This document shows positions 1 to 11,097 of a DNA stretch of 64,000 nucleotides, piece by piece. The notes beneath the pieces are model-generated. The model was not told the DNA's origin and made no database searches. It was given only the letters and a program-made list of their open reading frames with translations. The stretch comes from Calliopum simillimum (taxonomy: Eukaryota > Arthropoda > Insecta > Diptera > Lauxaniidae), in contig OX638368.1 of NCBI GenBank assembly GCA_951812925.1, positions 65,806,569 through 65,870,568 on the forward strand, in the 5' to 3' direction. Each line of letters begins with the position of its first letter. Position 1 is the stretch's first letter. A program made the translations under genes and the position numbers.

Positions 1-334
1 GCGTGAGCTCACAGTCGACCAAAAACAACAACGAATTGATGCTTCAGAGGAGTGTTTGGCGCTGTTAAACCGCAATAAAATCGAATTCTATCGTCGATAT
101 GTGACAATGGATGAAACATGGCTTCACTATTACACACCAGAATCCAAAAGACAGTCAGCTGAGGCCAATTTTGACGAGAAAGAGAAATCGTACTATAAAA
201 GTGGTATCGAAAAGTTGGAAAATCGCTATACTCGTTGGGAGATACGAAGGCAACTATGTTGAATAATAAAATCGAGTTTTGTTAAAATTTTGTTTTTTTC
301 TTACTTATCCCACGGACTTATTGAATGACCTGTT
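1..334 (+). pseudogene. mariner transposase relic with internal deletion, 3' end
   Basis: Open frame from base 2 to 262, cut by the window edge on the left. It reads like the middle of a mariner transposase, with VTMDETWLHYYTPE containing the first catalytic Asp. It then jumps straight to the family's C-terminal segment (KSYYKSGIEKLENRY). The roughly 130 residues between them, which hold the second and third catalytic Asp, are missing. The element end is visible at about 313-333, where the reverse complement reads CAGGTCATTCAATAAGT, a typical mariner terminus. It cannot encode an active transposase. Family call is from remembered motifs. Confidence 0.85.
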
Positions 335-438
335 AAAATCGCTTATAAAACACACTAAAAAGAATATTCAAATGTATCAGGCTGATGTTTTCTACATTAA
401 TAATTTCAAATTCATAAATATGTGTTTATAAACTTATA

Positions 439-1310
439 GTAAGTTAGGGTAATGTGGACTATGTGGGTAATGTGGTGCACCCTTTTATTTCCCATATATA
501 ACAATTTTGGTTATTTATGCATATTAAAGCTCGAAAAACATATTTTTTACGCTCTTTGGCTTTTCTGTTATGATCCTTACACGTGTGCAATTTCTTAATA
601 TAAGCTGTGAGGTCAAATTGACTTTCTTTAGTATGTACTGAATAGCTAAATAATTTCCTCAAAATTCTGTTTTCTAAAATTCAATTAACTCTGATGCATT
701 TGTGGAGCTATTATTCAACGAAAGAATGCATAAGCAGGTCTGATTTCACATTGCTTTTATTTATTAAGTGATTATTTCAAAAAAGTGGTGTTTTCGGGTA
801 ATGCGGCCTACCCCATATTATTTAACGCTGATTACTATTACACCTTAAAAAGCTAATTACATGTGTGGGATACCCGAGCTTGAGTAATGGGGAGTACTAT
901 TTTACGTATGATTCGGTATTCCTTATGACTTATTCATTTGTTAGTATGAATTTGGTTTATCTTACTAAAAAATATTCTTAAATAAGCCTTTACAGCTATT
1001 TTATAGCAATTATAATCTAAGATAATACATCTCGACTTTTAGTTAACAAAAGTTGAGAATCACGGTACTACTTTAGGAAATGGATAGGGTGATCCACATT
1101 ACCCAACACTTTTCTATTTCAGCTATTTTTAGGTACTGTCAATTTATCTGGCCTCACGCTTGAAGAAGTTAATATTTTAGTTTATAAATTATATAATAGT
1201 AAAAACAATAGAATAACTAATACTAATTAATTGACAAAACTAACTTACTACCATTACTTTGGTAGAAATTGACGAAAAAGAAAAAAGGTAACCACATTAC
1301 CCTAAGTTAC
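439..1310. mobile_element. Non-autonomous element A with GTAAGTTAGGGTAATGTGG termini
   Basis: Inverted ends: GTAAGTTAGGGTAATGTGG at 439-457 and its reverse complement at 1292-1310 with one mismatch. Length is 872 bp. The motif GGGTAATGTGG recurs inside: forward at 447, 465 and 796 (one change), reverse at 1094 and 1292. No coding capacity is seen. A TA precedes the left end, but the right flank is TC, so the target duplication is uncertain. It shares length and motif spacing with the element at 55399-56272. Confidence 0.75.
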
Positions 1311-1394
1311 TCTAATTAAAGCGAAAAGTAAACTTTTAAGCTCATATATTTGATATTTTATTTGATATGGTGTTTCTTTTCTGACAGTCAAAAA

Positions 1395-1475
1395 TTTGAA
1401 TTTCTTTTGGAATCGCTTAGTAATTTCTCTTCAAATTCACATCTTAACGAAAACTTTCCAATTTCGTCGTATGTA
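1395..1475 (+). repeat. Partial repeat unit, left flank of the Tc1-like element
   Basis: Contains CGCTTAGTAATTTC and AATTTCGTCGTATG, which recur with changes at about 3720-3740 and 3840-3855. The Tc1-like element at 1476-3673 was inserted inside this repeat. Confidence 0.6.
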
Positions 1476-1837
1476 CAGTTATGGAAAAAGAAATAGCACG
1501 ATTGAGATTATTTTTAATAAAGTTTAATTTATTTAATAAGTTGAAGGAATATATTTGGGTTATTGAAGTGAAAAATTAATTTAGGGTTCATAGTCCTAAA
1601 AAAACAACTAACTTAAAATATTTTCTTGCATTTAGCCCAGTTCAAGTCATTTAAACAATTAAAGATGCAGAAACACCTGGAAACAGACATAGCACACTTG
1701 AGAAGATCTGTGGAAAAGGAAAGGAACCATATTAAACAACCTGCTTAAAATAACTTGTAATTACTAAAAACATTAGTATTTTGTGGTGTGACCACGATTT
1801 TTGATAGTTTCGTGACATCTACGAGGCAAGCTCTCTA

Positions 1838-3143
1838 CTAGTTTTTGGCATCTGCTTTTTGGAATGGAATACAAGCTTCTTGAATTCCAGCCCAAAGTTC
1901 CTCTAAATTTTTGTAGTTTTTCTGCCCAATAATATTTTTGACATAATTCCAAAGGTTTTCTATTGGGCTTAGATCAGGACTTTGAGCTGGCCAGTCCAAA
2001 ACATCAATTCTTTCAGCTGCTAGCCAGTTTTTTACTAATTTTGCTGAATGCTTTGGATCATTATTCTGCATAAAGATCCAATTAACTGGCATGGAAGCAA
2101 ATGCAAATGGCTCCATCGTGTTCCGGAGTATGTTTAAGTACCCGAATTGGTTCAATTTGTCATCTATTTTGACTATTGGTCCCACTCCATGCCAAGAAAA
2201 TGCGCCCCATACCATGACACTACCTCCACCATCAATTTATAAATTTGAACAATACCGAGAACTCTTTTCAATTAAATTACAAATAAATGAACACCTTAAG
2301 TTGAGTTCACACATTTAAAATCAATCTTTATTTAAATTAAATTTTAATAATTTGGATGCATTTCGGGATGTTGACAACCCATCTTCAGCAACACGAATGA
2401 AAATATTTTAAATACAATAAAATAAACAAAGTGTAAGACTTGCCATACATAAATAATGGACACAAACATAATCTCATTAGAACGAGAAAAAACAAAGTTT
2501 TATAACTGTTTTAACAAAATTGAGAAACAATAACTTAATACCAATATAATCATATCGTAAATGTGTGAGACCAACAATTGAGATCAGAATAATAATAACA
2601 AGAGAGAACTAAATTTTTTAATAACTGTGCACCGAAAGTAACTTTAACAGTTTTGGTAGTGTACTTTGGATTGAACTCTTGGCATTTCGGGCGATGCACA
2701 AATGTTCTCCCATCAGATCCAATGCGATTTGATTTGGTTTCATCGCTCCAAAGCACTCTCTTCCAAAAATGGTCGTCTTTATTTACATGGACTTTTGAAA
2801 ACTTATGCTCTAACATTTTTTTTAGTAAGAAGTGGCTTTTTCCTACTGATATCTTACAAGTCTGCTCGAAATTTTCACATCAAATTCATCCTTTATCTCC
2901 GTCATTATTACGCGTGAAGGCTTAAAAGGATCAGCTTTAGACTTATTGACGATGGCTATGCGTAATCCAGTTTTTTTTTTAGTTAGTAAATCTGGGTCCG
3001 CCTTCATCGAATTGATGGCATTGTACACCATTTTTCTAGAGCAATTCAGTATGTTGGCAATTTTAGTGGGATTTTCGCCTTTTTCGAAGAGTTCGAATAT
3101 AATCGTCCTTTTATCTGGTGTACAATGAGTGCCGAGTTCCATT
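1838..3143 (-). pseudogene. Tc1-like transposase, interrupted
   Basis: Read from 3143 downward. The N-terminal part (about 3143-2850) has a helix-turn-helix segment (KIANILNCSRKMVYNAI). The next part (2816-2640) has VLWSDETK with the first catalytic Asp. The last part (2233-1838) has MVWGAF, MQNNDPKHSAK with the second acidic residue, and DWPAQSPDLSPIENLW with the third. The order and spacing fit a DDE Tc1 transposase of roughly 330-350 residues. The frame is broken between 2850 and 2816, and about 400 bp of foreign DNA separates the GGGSVMVWG block from the preceding KTVK. Non-functional; closest to Tc1/Bari-type proteins by memory. Confidence 0.88.
2236..2641. mobile_element. About 400-bp insertion inside the Tc1-like transposase
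   Basis: This segment separates two adjacent blocks of the transposase. It is AT-rich and has no coding sequence I recognise. The reverse strand contains GCTGAAGATGGGTTGTCAAC followed by an AATAAA signal, which suggests a solo LTR or the 3' end of a retroelement. The boundaries are approximate. Confidence 0.5.
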
Positions 3144-3154
3144 TTTTTTTTTTT

Positions 3155-3423
3155 AATAATTGAGGAGTGTTTTTTCAAAAGGGCTTATAACCAAAACGAG
3201 GCAAAAGTAATGTCATACACATTATTTGCACAATAATCGATTAGTGGATAAATCTGATTTTTTTAACTAAATGTTATTAGTTTCAAGCCATCAAATAAAC
3301 TTTTCGTGAAAAAAGAACCCAATTTTATTTATTTATAACAAAGTATCAGGCAATTCATATTATGATACTACTTTTGCCTCGTTTTGGTTATAAGCCCTTT
3401 TGAAAAATAACTCCTCAATTATA
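3155..3423. mobile_element. MITE-R copy 1 (core GAGGCAAAAGTAATGTCAT)
   Basis: Near-perfect inverted arms of about 63 bp at 3155-3217 and 3359-3423. The inner part of each arm is the family core GAGGCAAAAGTAATGTCAT. The outer part (GGCTTATAACC and beyond, up to TTGAGGAG) is specific to this copy. Other copies or pieces lie at 11128-11186, 34490-34743, 54782-55400, 57160-57310 and 60048-60290. Confidence 0.8.
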
Positions 3424-3675
3424 TAATACAAAACTAATGCAAACTGAATGACATACATTCACTAACCTACCGACTCCAAAATACTGATCACTCAAAATGC
3501 AGTGTGCTATAAGGAAAATTGGCAATAAATATAAATTTTTAACTGTTAATTTCTTGGTCGAATGTAGTGCAATACAAAACACAAAATTTTTTATAGAAAT
3601 TTCAAACAATGCAAGAAAAAAGTTATGCTAAGCAAAATATTATCAAATCGTGCTATTTCTTTTTCCATAACTGTA

Positions 3676-3925
3676 TACATTTTTTGGACAGTGATATCTC
3701 CCGAACGGTTTTCTTTTGCAAACGCTTAGTAATTTCTTTTCTAAACCTTTTTTTACGATTAATCGTTCGGCAGATATCACCATTCGAAAAATTAAATACA
3801 TACGATATTTAATCGAACGAAATTTAAACGAAAATTTTGAAATTTCATCGTATGCTTATAATTTTTCGGATAGTTATATCTCCCGAACGATTAATCTGAA
3901 AAAAAAAAGATTTAAAATCCTTTTT
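3676..3925 (+). repeat. Degenerate tandem repeat, right flank of the Tc1-like element
   Basis: Repeats of a unit containing TATATCTCCCGAACG and CGCTTAGTAATTTC (copies near 3690 and 3875, with inverted fragments near 3750). The same unit continues to the left of the Tc1-like element at 1395-1475. Confidence 0.55.
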
Positions 3926-3970
3926 ATAAACAATTTTCATAACCTTTGACCTTGAGTAAATGTCCGGTAA

Positions 3971-6307
3971 CACTAGTCTACAAATGATTAAAAATTTTTT
4001 CCCCAGTGAATGGCATTATTCATTTTATATGTAAAATGGGCTGCTGATTCCGAAAATCGCATTATTTTTTTTTATTTTGTGTCGTTTTCGAGATATCGGT
4101 TATTTTCGATTTTCGGACCAAAAAAAAATTATAGTTCCATTTAAATACAAATATCTCAAGAAGCAATGTTTGTATTCAAACGTATTATATGTCATATTAA
4201 AGGTAATTAATTTACCTACAAATAATATCCACATTATTTTTTGGTTGGTTTGTTAGTTTCGGCGAAATAAATTGATTTTTAAAAAAAACATTTTTTTTTT
4301 TTTCAAAAAAATTAACAAAAAATCAAAATCAACTGCAGATTTATACAAGAAGAAATAACTTTTTTATAATTTTTTTTTGTTTCATAGACTATGTATTTGT
4401 GAAGAAAATAAGATACCACTTAAAAAAATCGATGGAAAAATGCAGAAGTTGTATACAATTCATTGAAAAGTTACCAAAATGCGTTTTTGCCTATTTTTTT
4501 CGTTTTTTTGTAATACACTGCTCGATAATTAAAACTTTTTGTAAAACACATGAGAAAATCTAAAAAATTCTTAAAGTAGGCGTTAAAACAAATACCCGTG
4601 TCTCGTCGTTTTTCTCCAGAACGTCAGATTTTTTTTAATCGATTTTTGAAGTTCTTTAATCCACTGTACATAAAAAATACAAAAATAGCGCATTCTTGTG
4701 TTAAATCGATGAATTTAACTATATCGCCAGTGCTTACGAAGACTATCTCTTCTTGAAATTTGGACAAGAAAATCCTTTTTTTCAAACTGCGGCGAAAAAG
4801 ATCTTTTTTGTGCGAATGCGGACATGCAAATCACTTTTTACAAAATGCGGAGAAGAAAATATTCTGCATAAGTTTACTCAACACATAATACACCTCAAAT
4901 GTAAGGATCATATCGCCGGTGCTTACGAAGAGAATCTTCCAACCGAAAGTTGCGGCGAAGAAAATCTTTTTTTTGAAATTGCGACGAAAAAAATCTTTTT
5001 TGTTAATATGCGGAAAAGAAATTCACTTTTTATAAAATGCGGCGAAGAAAATCACTTATTACAAAATGCGGCCAAGAAAATCTCGCTTCATTCGCTGCGA
5101 TTTTAAGTGAAATGTTTATTTTCGTAACTCGTGAATACTTTCACTAAATAAAGAGATTTTCATCGCCGCATTTTGTAAAAAGTGATTTTCTTCGCCGCAT
5201 TTTATAAAAAGTGAATTTCTTTTCCGCATATTAACAAAAAAGATTTTTTTCGTCGCAATTTCAAAAAAAGATTTTCTTCGCCGCAACTTTCGGTTGGAAG
5301 ATTCTCTTCGTAAGCACCGGCGATATGATCCTTACATTTGAGGTGTATTATGTGTTGAGTAAACTTATGCAAAATATTACGAGGAATATTTTTGTAGATA
5401 ATTTTAACCCTCTAAAACCCCCACATGTGGGTCATTTTGACCTAAATGTAGGGGGGTCAAAATGACCCACTTGTAAGGGTCAAAATTTTCTACAAAAATA
5501 TTCCTCGTAATATCCTGCATAAGTTTACTGAACACATAATACACCTCAAATGTAAGGATCATATAGTTAAATTCATCGATTTAACACAAGAATGCGCTAT
5601 TTTTGTATTTTTTATGTACAGTGGATTAAAGAACTTCAAAAATCGATTAAAAAAAAATCTGACGTGCTGGAGAAAAACGACGAGACACGGGTATTTGTTT
5701 TAACGCCTACTTTAAGAATTTTTTGGTTTTTCTCATGTGTTTTACAAAAAGTTTTAATTATCGAACAGTGTATTACAAAAAAACGAAAAAAATAGGGAAA
5801 AACGCATTTTGGTAACTTTTCAGTGAATTGTATGCAACTTTTGCATATTTCCATCGATAAGTGGTATCTTATTTTCTTCACAAATATATAGTCTATGATA
5901 CAAAAAAAAAAAATTATAAAAAAGTTATTTCTTCTTGTATAAATCAGCAGTTGATTTTGATTTTTTGTTAATTTTTTTGAAAAAAAAAAAATGTTTTTTT
6001 TAGAAATCAATTTATTTCGCCGAAACTAACAAGCCAACCAAAAAATAATGTGAATTGTTATTTGTAGGTAATTTAATAACCTTTAATATGACATACAATA
6101 CGTTTGAATACAAACATTGCTTCTTGAGATATTTGTATTTAAATGGAACTATCTTTTTTTTTTTGTCCGAAAACCGAAAATGACCGATATCTCGAAAACG
6201 ACACGAAAAAAAAAAAAAAAAAATAATGCGATTTTCGGAATCAGCAGCCCATTTTACATATAAAATGGATAGTGGCATTTACTGGGAATTTTGGCTGTAG
6301 ACTAGTG
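3971..6307. mobile_element. Long fold-back element FB1, copy 1
   Basis: The 2337-bp element begins CACTAGTCTAC at 3971 and ends GTAGACTAGTG at 6307, flanked by TAA on both sides (3968-3970 and 6308-6310). The arms of about 0.7-1.1 kb are inverted copies. A second palindrome is nested in the middle (4740-5340), built of repeats around GCGGCGAAGAAAATC. The centre carries a small hairpin with ACCCCCACATGTGGGTCA-like repeats at 5405-5500. The two tips differ: the left reads CTACAAATGATTAAAA, the right (reversed) CTACAGCCAAAATTCCC. ORFs inside are short and mirrored, so I do not call genes. Confidence 0.88.
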
Positions 6308-6310
6308 TAA

Positions 6311-6811
6311 TTATATTCAACTTTGATTTTAAGTTCAACAAAAGCATGGTCTTCAGTATCGATTTGAACAACTTATTAAGCCACCCTAAACGCTAATTTT
6401 GACGATCTTAGAAAGTGGCTCAGTCTCATATGCTGTGTAAAAAGTTTCACTCAGCAATGTGTGAAATTTTACTAATTTACATGACTCCTATTTCAGAGTT
6501 AATTTTACTTTGTTTCATTGTGAAATTTTTACACTTCTATTTGTGCCTCATTTCTATATAATTATAGGTTCAGTTAAGGGCATGGAATTTCAAAAATACT
6601 TTTTAATTTTCAATTACATAGTATCGTTTTAGGAGGATTCTGCGAGATTTTTTTTTAACTAAATCCACTTTTAAATTTCGTTACAAACAAAACCGAATTT
6701 TTCATGTTCATGAAGTAAGTTATCGCCAACTCGATTGTATTTTTATATTATTAGTATAGTTGTTAAATAATATGTGTATTGGAGTTTTATCACTATGCAT
6801 ACACAACTAAC
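6311..6811. other. Putative intron sequence of the fatty acid synthase gene
   Basis: AT-rich DNA with no repeat or coding sequence I recognise. It follows a good 5' splice site on the minus strand (AATAAG then GTTAGT at 6811), so it is probably the start of a long first intron that also contains the elements to the left. Confidence 0.45.
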
Positions 6812-6976
6812 CTTATTGTAAAGATTATATTCATATTCATCGATGTTGTGGGAGTTGGGAAATTTTCCCGACATTCCCGCAATCACTATATCGTCGCCAT
6901 CAGTTTCAGGAAACACTCTAGAATATTTTCTATTCGTTTTAGTAATATTAGATTTTGGCATTTGATCGGCTGACAT
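6812..6976 (-). CDS. Fatty acid synthase, first coding exon
   Basis: Starts at ATG 6976 and reads to a splice donor at 6812/6811 (AATAAG|GTTAGT). After about 25 residues the peptide runs into DDIVIAGMSGKFPNS and then EYEYNLYNK. This matches the start of the beta-ketoacyl synthase domain of animal type I fatty acid synthases, which builds long-chain fatty acids from acetyl- and malonyl-CoA in the cytosol. The catalytic Cys of the domain would lie in later exons, not visible here. Everything to the left within the window is mobile DNA, so the next exon must be outside the window or lost. It could be a live gene with a long transposon-filled intron or an exon left from a rearrangement. The exon has no stop or frameshift. 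Confidence 0.7.
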
Positions 6977-8689
6977 TTTTAATACACAATATAAAACTAG
7001 GGATTAAATAGCACTATCAAAGGGGTTTAGTTAGAGTTTCGCCTTGCTAACGTCCTTTGAATATGAATCGATAAGGATAAGGATTTGTTAAAAACAATTA
7101 AAATTTTTCACTATGGTATTCTTTTGGAAATGAAAACTTCGCACCGTAATCCACTTTGCCGAGTGTAAACGAATTGCTAGACGGACTGCAATTGACTTTA
7201 GATTTCAATCAGAGCCACTTTTATAATTTGGGTTCATCTAATTAAAAATTCCAATGAAAGTATTTCTTTTTTCGCATTAAAATTTTAACCCATACAACTG
7301 TACTAAGAAAAGCTTTTGCAGTGACGGTTTTGGTTTTAATTAAACCAAACAAAATAATAAATGACTTAATTAAATATATTATAGAATCGAGCTAAATTTT
7401 TGATTATTTGGGTAGATTGACTGCCGCTTTTTTGGTTGGCACCTTAAATTATGCTGAAAATTCAATTTTTCAAGCAATTTCTTAATGTAGAGATCAACGA
7501 GGGCAATACAAACAAAGTAAAACTTAGTGGTGAAAAAAATACAACTGGGGGTACATTTTTCCTACTTCTCTCTGTCTGTTGATATTCAGTAAAAAAGTAG
7601 AAAATATTTTCTTCGTTAGGGAAACAATTAACATGTGACACTATTGGAAAATTATCTTCTTTCTATAAATGCAATATATATATATGTACGTGTGTGTTTT
7701 TGGATTTTTTAAATTGTAAGGCATACAAAATACTCATCATTGAAACATGTGTTTGTAGGGTATACACTTATATTCCAACACGTACACTCGATATACTTAT
7801 GTGTCCTCTAAAGCTATTGACCTCGAACTTGAATAAATGTTTCAGTAAAATTAAAATGCAAACTTCATTTACATTAAAAGTCAAGAAACTTTCAAATGAA
7901 CACGCGAAGGTTTTTGTATTGGTTTTTGTATTAAGCTTTAGTTGTGTTGATTATGAGTAAAAACGAAATTTGTTTTTTTATCATTGCTATGTAGGTAGAA
8001 CATGTTTTAACTAAAAAGTATGAACTTTGCACTAAAATGTGTAAAATGCATCTGCTACTAATGCAATAAATTCTACAAAAAGTATTTGGAATTAATTTTC
8101 TCTTGGAAGTTTGTAAAATTTAAATTGTTCTAGCAAAGGTTAAACTTTTTCAAAAAAACCCAATCGACATTTACCTTTATTAGATATTATGAAACCACAC
8201 ATACATACTAATATTTTATCGAAATTGGACATTAGGGGTATTTCATTCATTCCAATTAAATCAAAAGTACCTCATTTAGTCGCGAAGATTCTTGAGGCAA
8301 TACTTTTTTGTGTTTGTGAATGTAAGCACAATGACTTAACAGATATCCGAGTGTCGCGAATGGACAGAATTTCGTTTTAATCTTAATAGTAAGTTTAAAA
8401 ATACATAAGCACATGTATGTAAAGAAACGATGGTTGGCAACGCTAGTGTTGAAGTTATATGAATTGTTAGAATAGTAAGAATAGAAGTAATAAGAATTAA
8501 ATAATTGAATAAGAGAATAGAGAAACTGTATTTCCATACATACTGTTAGAGGAAATATTTTAGAATTAGAAAATAGACTTTATATTAGTCAACAATTAGA
8601 GGATGGAAAAAGTAATGTGTTTTCACTGAAGATGGAAGAAGTTATATGTTGTCAAAAGAACAGCAACCTGCTTTACTTCATGCAAGTAT
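6977..8689. other. Region upstream of the fatty acid synthase exon; no gene recognised
   Basis: About 1.7 kb of AT-rich sequence. It should contain the 5' UTR and promoter of the exon at 6976, but I see no TATA box or initiator that I would defend. Short ORFs at 7694-7960 and 8189-8380 have no recognisable motifs. A TA microsatellite lies at 7674-7686. Confidence 0.4.
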
Positions 8690-9183
8690 AACGGTATCAA
8701 CAGTTTGAAAAAACATCAGGTGTTTTTTAAGAGAGTTAATAAAAAAGAGAAAATCATTCTATCAGAAGAATTTAGTACAGAATTTATAAAAAATATACAT
8801 GAGAATTTGTGTCATATTGGCATTAAAAAGTTACAGAAAAAAATAAGCCCTCTGTACACAGCGAAAAATTTGACAAAAAACACTAAAAAGATTTGTAGAA
8901 ACTGTGATATTTGCATGAAAAATAAAAGAAAAGGACATGACAAATAAGGTTTTTTGTCTCATTTGGGTCCAGCCACAAAACCTTTTAAAACATTTTCCAT
9001 AGACACCATTGGATGCTTCGGAGGATCAAGATCAACAAAAAGATACTTACATCTCTTAGTAGATCACTCTATAAGATACGCATTTAACATCAAAAACCCA
9101 GAGTGCTTACGACTTTATTAAATTAATCAGTAACATATCAGAAACAGAGGAGACCAATGTCTGGGAATTAATTCAAAAATCTT
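8690..9183 (+). pseudogene. Ty3/gypsy-type integrase fragment
   Basis: The frame at 8705-8947 holds an integrase zinc-binding region (FIKNIHENLCHIGIKKLQ then CRNCDICMKNK: two His, two Cys). After a stop the reading continues in shifted frames with FKTFSIDTIGCFGG (first catalytic Asp), LLVDHSIRYAF, TSKTQSAYDFIKLI and DQCLGINSK (second catalytic Asp region). This is the order of a retroviral-type integrase that joins retroelement DNA to the genome. At least two frameshifts and a stop make it non-functional. It ends abruptly at about 9183, where LINE sequence begins. Confidence 0.8.
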
Positions 9184-9850
9184 TCAACCTAATAGCTTTG
9201 CTTTTCCTCCAATTTCGTCCTTCGAAATGTATAAATATATTTTACATTTGAACAATAAAAATTCATGTACAGCTGACGGTATTACAAATAATCACTTAAA
9301 ACGAGTTGCGTTTTACATTGCAGATGCGCTAAGCTACTTGTTTAATGAAAGTGTGAAATGTGAATTTTTTCTTTCGGAAGTTGTTTCAATTTTTAAGAAA
9401 GGAAATAGAAAATTACTAAGTCAATATCGCTTAATTTCTTTGTTGCCATCTTTATCTTAATTTTTTGAGAAAATTATGAAGAATCGTATCTTATTATTTT
9501 TAACAAAAATTAGCTTTCTTTGTGAGGAACAATTTGGGTTCCGCAAAGGTAAATCCACTGAGGATGCATTACTAAAAGTATGTAGTGAGATTGTTGTTGG
9601 GTCTAACAACAATAATATTCAACTAGGATTGTTCATTGATATGACCAAAGCTTTTGATTTGGTCAACCATTGCATCTTGTTGGATAAGCTATATAAAGCT
9701 GGTTTCAGAAGAAATACTTATGATTGGTTTAAGTCCCATCTGACAGGTAGAGTTCAAAAAGTCAAAATTGATAGTGTTTTTAGTGACGAGCTGGAAATTA
9801 ACGTAGGTGTACCTCAAGGCTCTGTCATAGGCCCGTTGTTATTTCTAATA
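9184..9850 (+). pseudogene. LINE reverse transcriptase, part 1
   Basis: Non-LTR reverse transcriptase motifs in order: SCTADGITNNHLK, VVSIFKKGNRK, SLLPSLS (stop) FFEKI, EQFGFRKGKSTEDALL, LGLFIDMTKAFDLVNH (box A catalytic Asp) and GVPQGSVIGPLLFLI (box B). By memory this is the jockey/CR1 type. One in-frame stop lies after LLPSLS near 9460. The sequence is cut at 9850 by a fold-back element. Removing that element and one TA target copy lets the frame continue directly into TAC ATT AAC, giving the expected FLIYIN. Confidence 0.88.
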
Positions 9851-10026
9851 CACACAAAAAATAGAACATAAAAAAATTCATCGAATTTGAGCCGAGAACA
9901 GTATTCATTGACTATATCGATACCTTAGAGCGCTATAGTCCTATATCCATTTTTCCAAGTGTTGGGAAATGCAAAAAGAAGATTTCAAACAGTGGTTATT
10001 TAGAATTGGCTGCTATTTTGATATAA

Positions 10027-10537
10027 TAACGGTATTCACGAAGTAGGGCAGCTAGTGTGGCAGGAGGGTAAAGGAGCAAATCTGCTCTAAACAACAACAA
10101 AATACATTTAAGATATTTAGCTACAAGTTAGCTATTTTGCTACACAAAACCCTAAAGTAAATATGAATGGCTTTTCTGCTACAGCAAAATATGTCAGAAT
10201 TATGTTGACATTTGTGTTAAAAATTTAAATAAAATTCAAATTTTTTTTGTTTGTGCAAATTAAAATTAGAATAAATGGTCCTGCATATGAAAAGCGTAAA
10301 GCTAAAAAGCCACTGAACACTCTATTGGACAACTGTTGGTAATTTTTTACACTTCCGTGGTATTTTCATAAATTTTGATTTATAAATTTTGACAGTAAAT
10401 TTTTTTATTTTTCAGAAGCAAACAAAAAACAGCTAATTTCGGAGCTCTTTAGCCACATAGTTGTTCACTAAATAAGCTTACACGGTGCTTTTTAGCTCAT
10501 CTGCCACACCAGCTGCCCTACTTCGTGAATACCGTTA
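10027..10537. mobile_element. Nested MITE with TAACGGTATTCACG ends
   Basis: Left end TAACGGTATTCACGAAG at 10027 and its reverse complement at 10521-10537. The inverted repeats are at least 35 bp (through TAGGGCAGC and GTGTGGCA). Length is about 510 bp and it is non-coding. Confidence 0.8.
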
Positions 10538-10572
10538 ATGATTCATGCAATATTTTTACCTATAGTATATTT

Positions 10573-11097
10573 CATAGCTGCCCGTCTAGAGTAAAATTAT
10601 AAAAATTTGGCACTCGCATAAAAAGTCGTGGCCCCCATGTAAAATTAATAAAAAAGAAAACATAAATTTTTTAAAATTATTGAAAACAACAACCAGCAAA
10701 GATTTCTAAATTAACAGTTACTTGTGCGAGTGTTTTTTTTTCGCAAATCTAAAAATCCTGAAAGTTCATAAAATGATCAAATTTGTTGTTGCCATTGTGT
10801 GTTGTTGTTTTTTTCTTTTCGATAGGAACCCTTGCGTTTTGTTGCAACAACAAAACATACAGTCCTGTGTGGACGAAAAATCAACAACAAAACACAGTCT
10901 TGTGCGGTCGCAAAAAACAACAACAAAATTTACGCATATGTTGTTGCTGGTGGTCGATCGCAATTCTTCAAAATTTCGCATATACCGTTACTTGTGTGTG
11001 CGATTTTCATTTTCAAAAATTAAATTTTGCTGTGGCACGTGAGATCAAGTGATTTTCAAATAATGGCACTTTGCGATGGCACGCGTGGGCGGCTATG
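10573..11097. mobile_element. hAT-type MITE, copy 1, with perfect 8-bp target duplication
   Basis: Ends are CATAGCTGCCC at 10573 and GGGCGGCTATG ending at 11097. Direct repeats of GTATATTT flank it exactly (10565-10572 and 11098-11105). An 8-bp duplication points to the hAT superfamily. The interior has CAACAA-rich runs and no gene. A second copy lies at 33058-33542. Confidence 0.88.

Larger units (their letters stand above)
1476..3673 (-). mobile_element. Tc1-like DNA transposon with intact ends and dead transposase
   Basis: The left end starts CAGTTATGGAAAAAG at 1476 and the right end is its reverse complement finishing at 3673. The first 28 bases match perfectly. TA lies on both sides (1474-1475 and 3674-3675), the standard Tc1/mariner target duplication. 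A second weaker copy of the end motif near 1690 suggests the inverted-repeat/direct-repeat arrangement of some Tc1 families. The transposase lies on the minus strand and is interrupted. A MITE at 3155-3423 sits between the transposase start and the right end. Confidence 0.9.

Noticed and set aside
10722..11052. Overlapping ORFs in three frames near 10.8 kb, also seen at 33.3 kb
   Set aside because: They run through CAACAA/GTTGTT-rich non-coding sequence of a hAT MITE.
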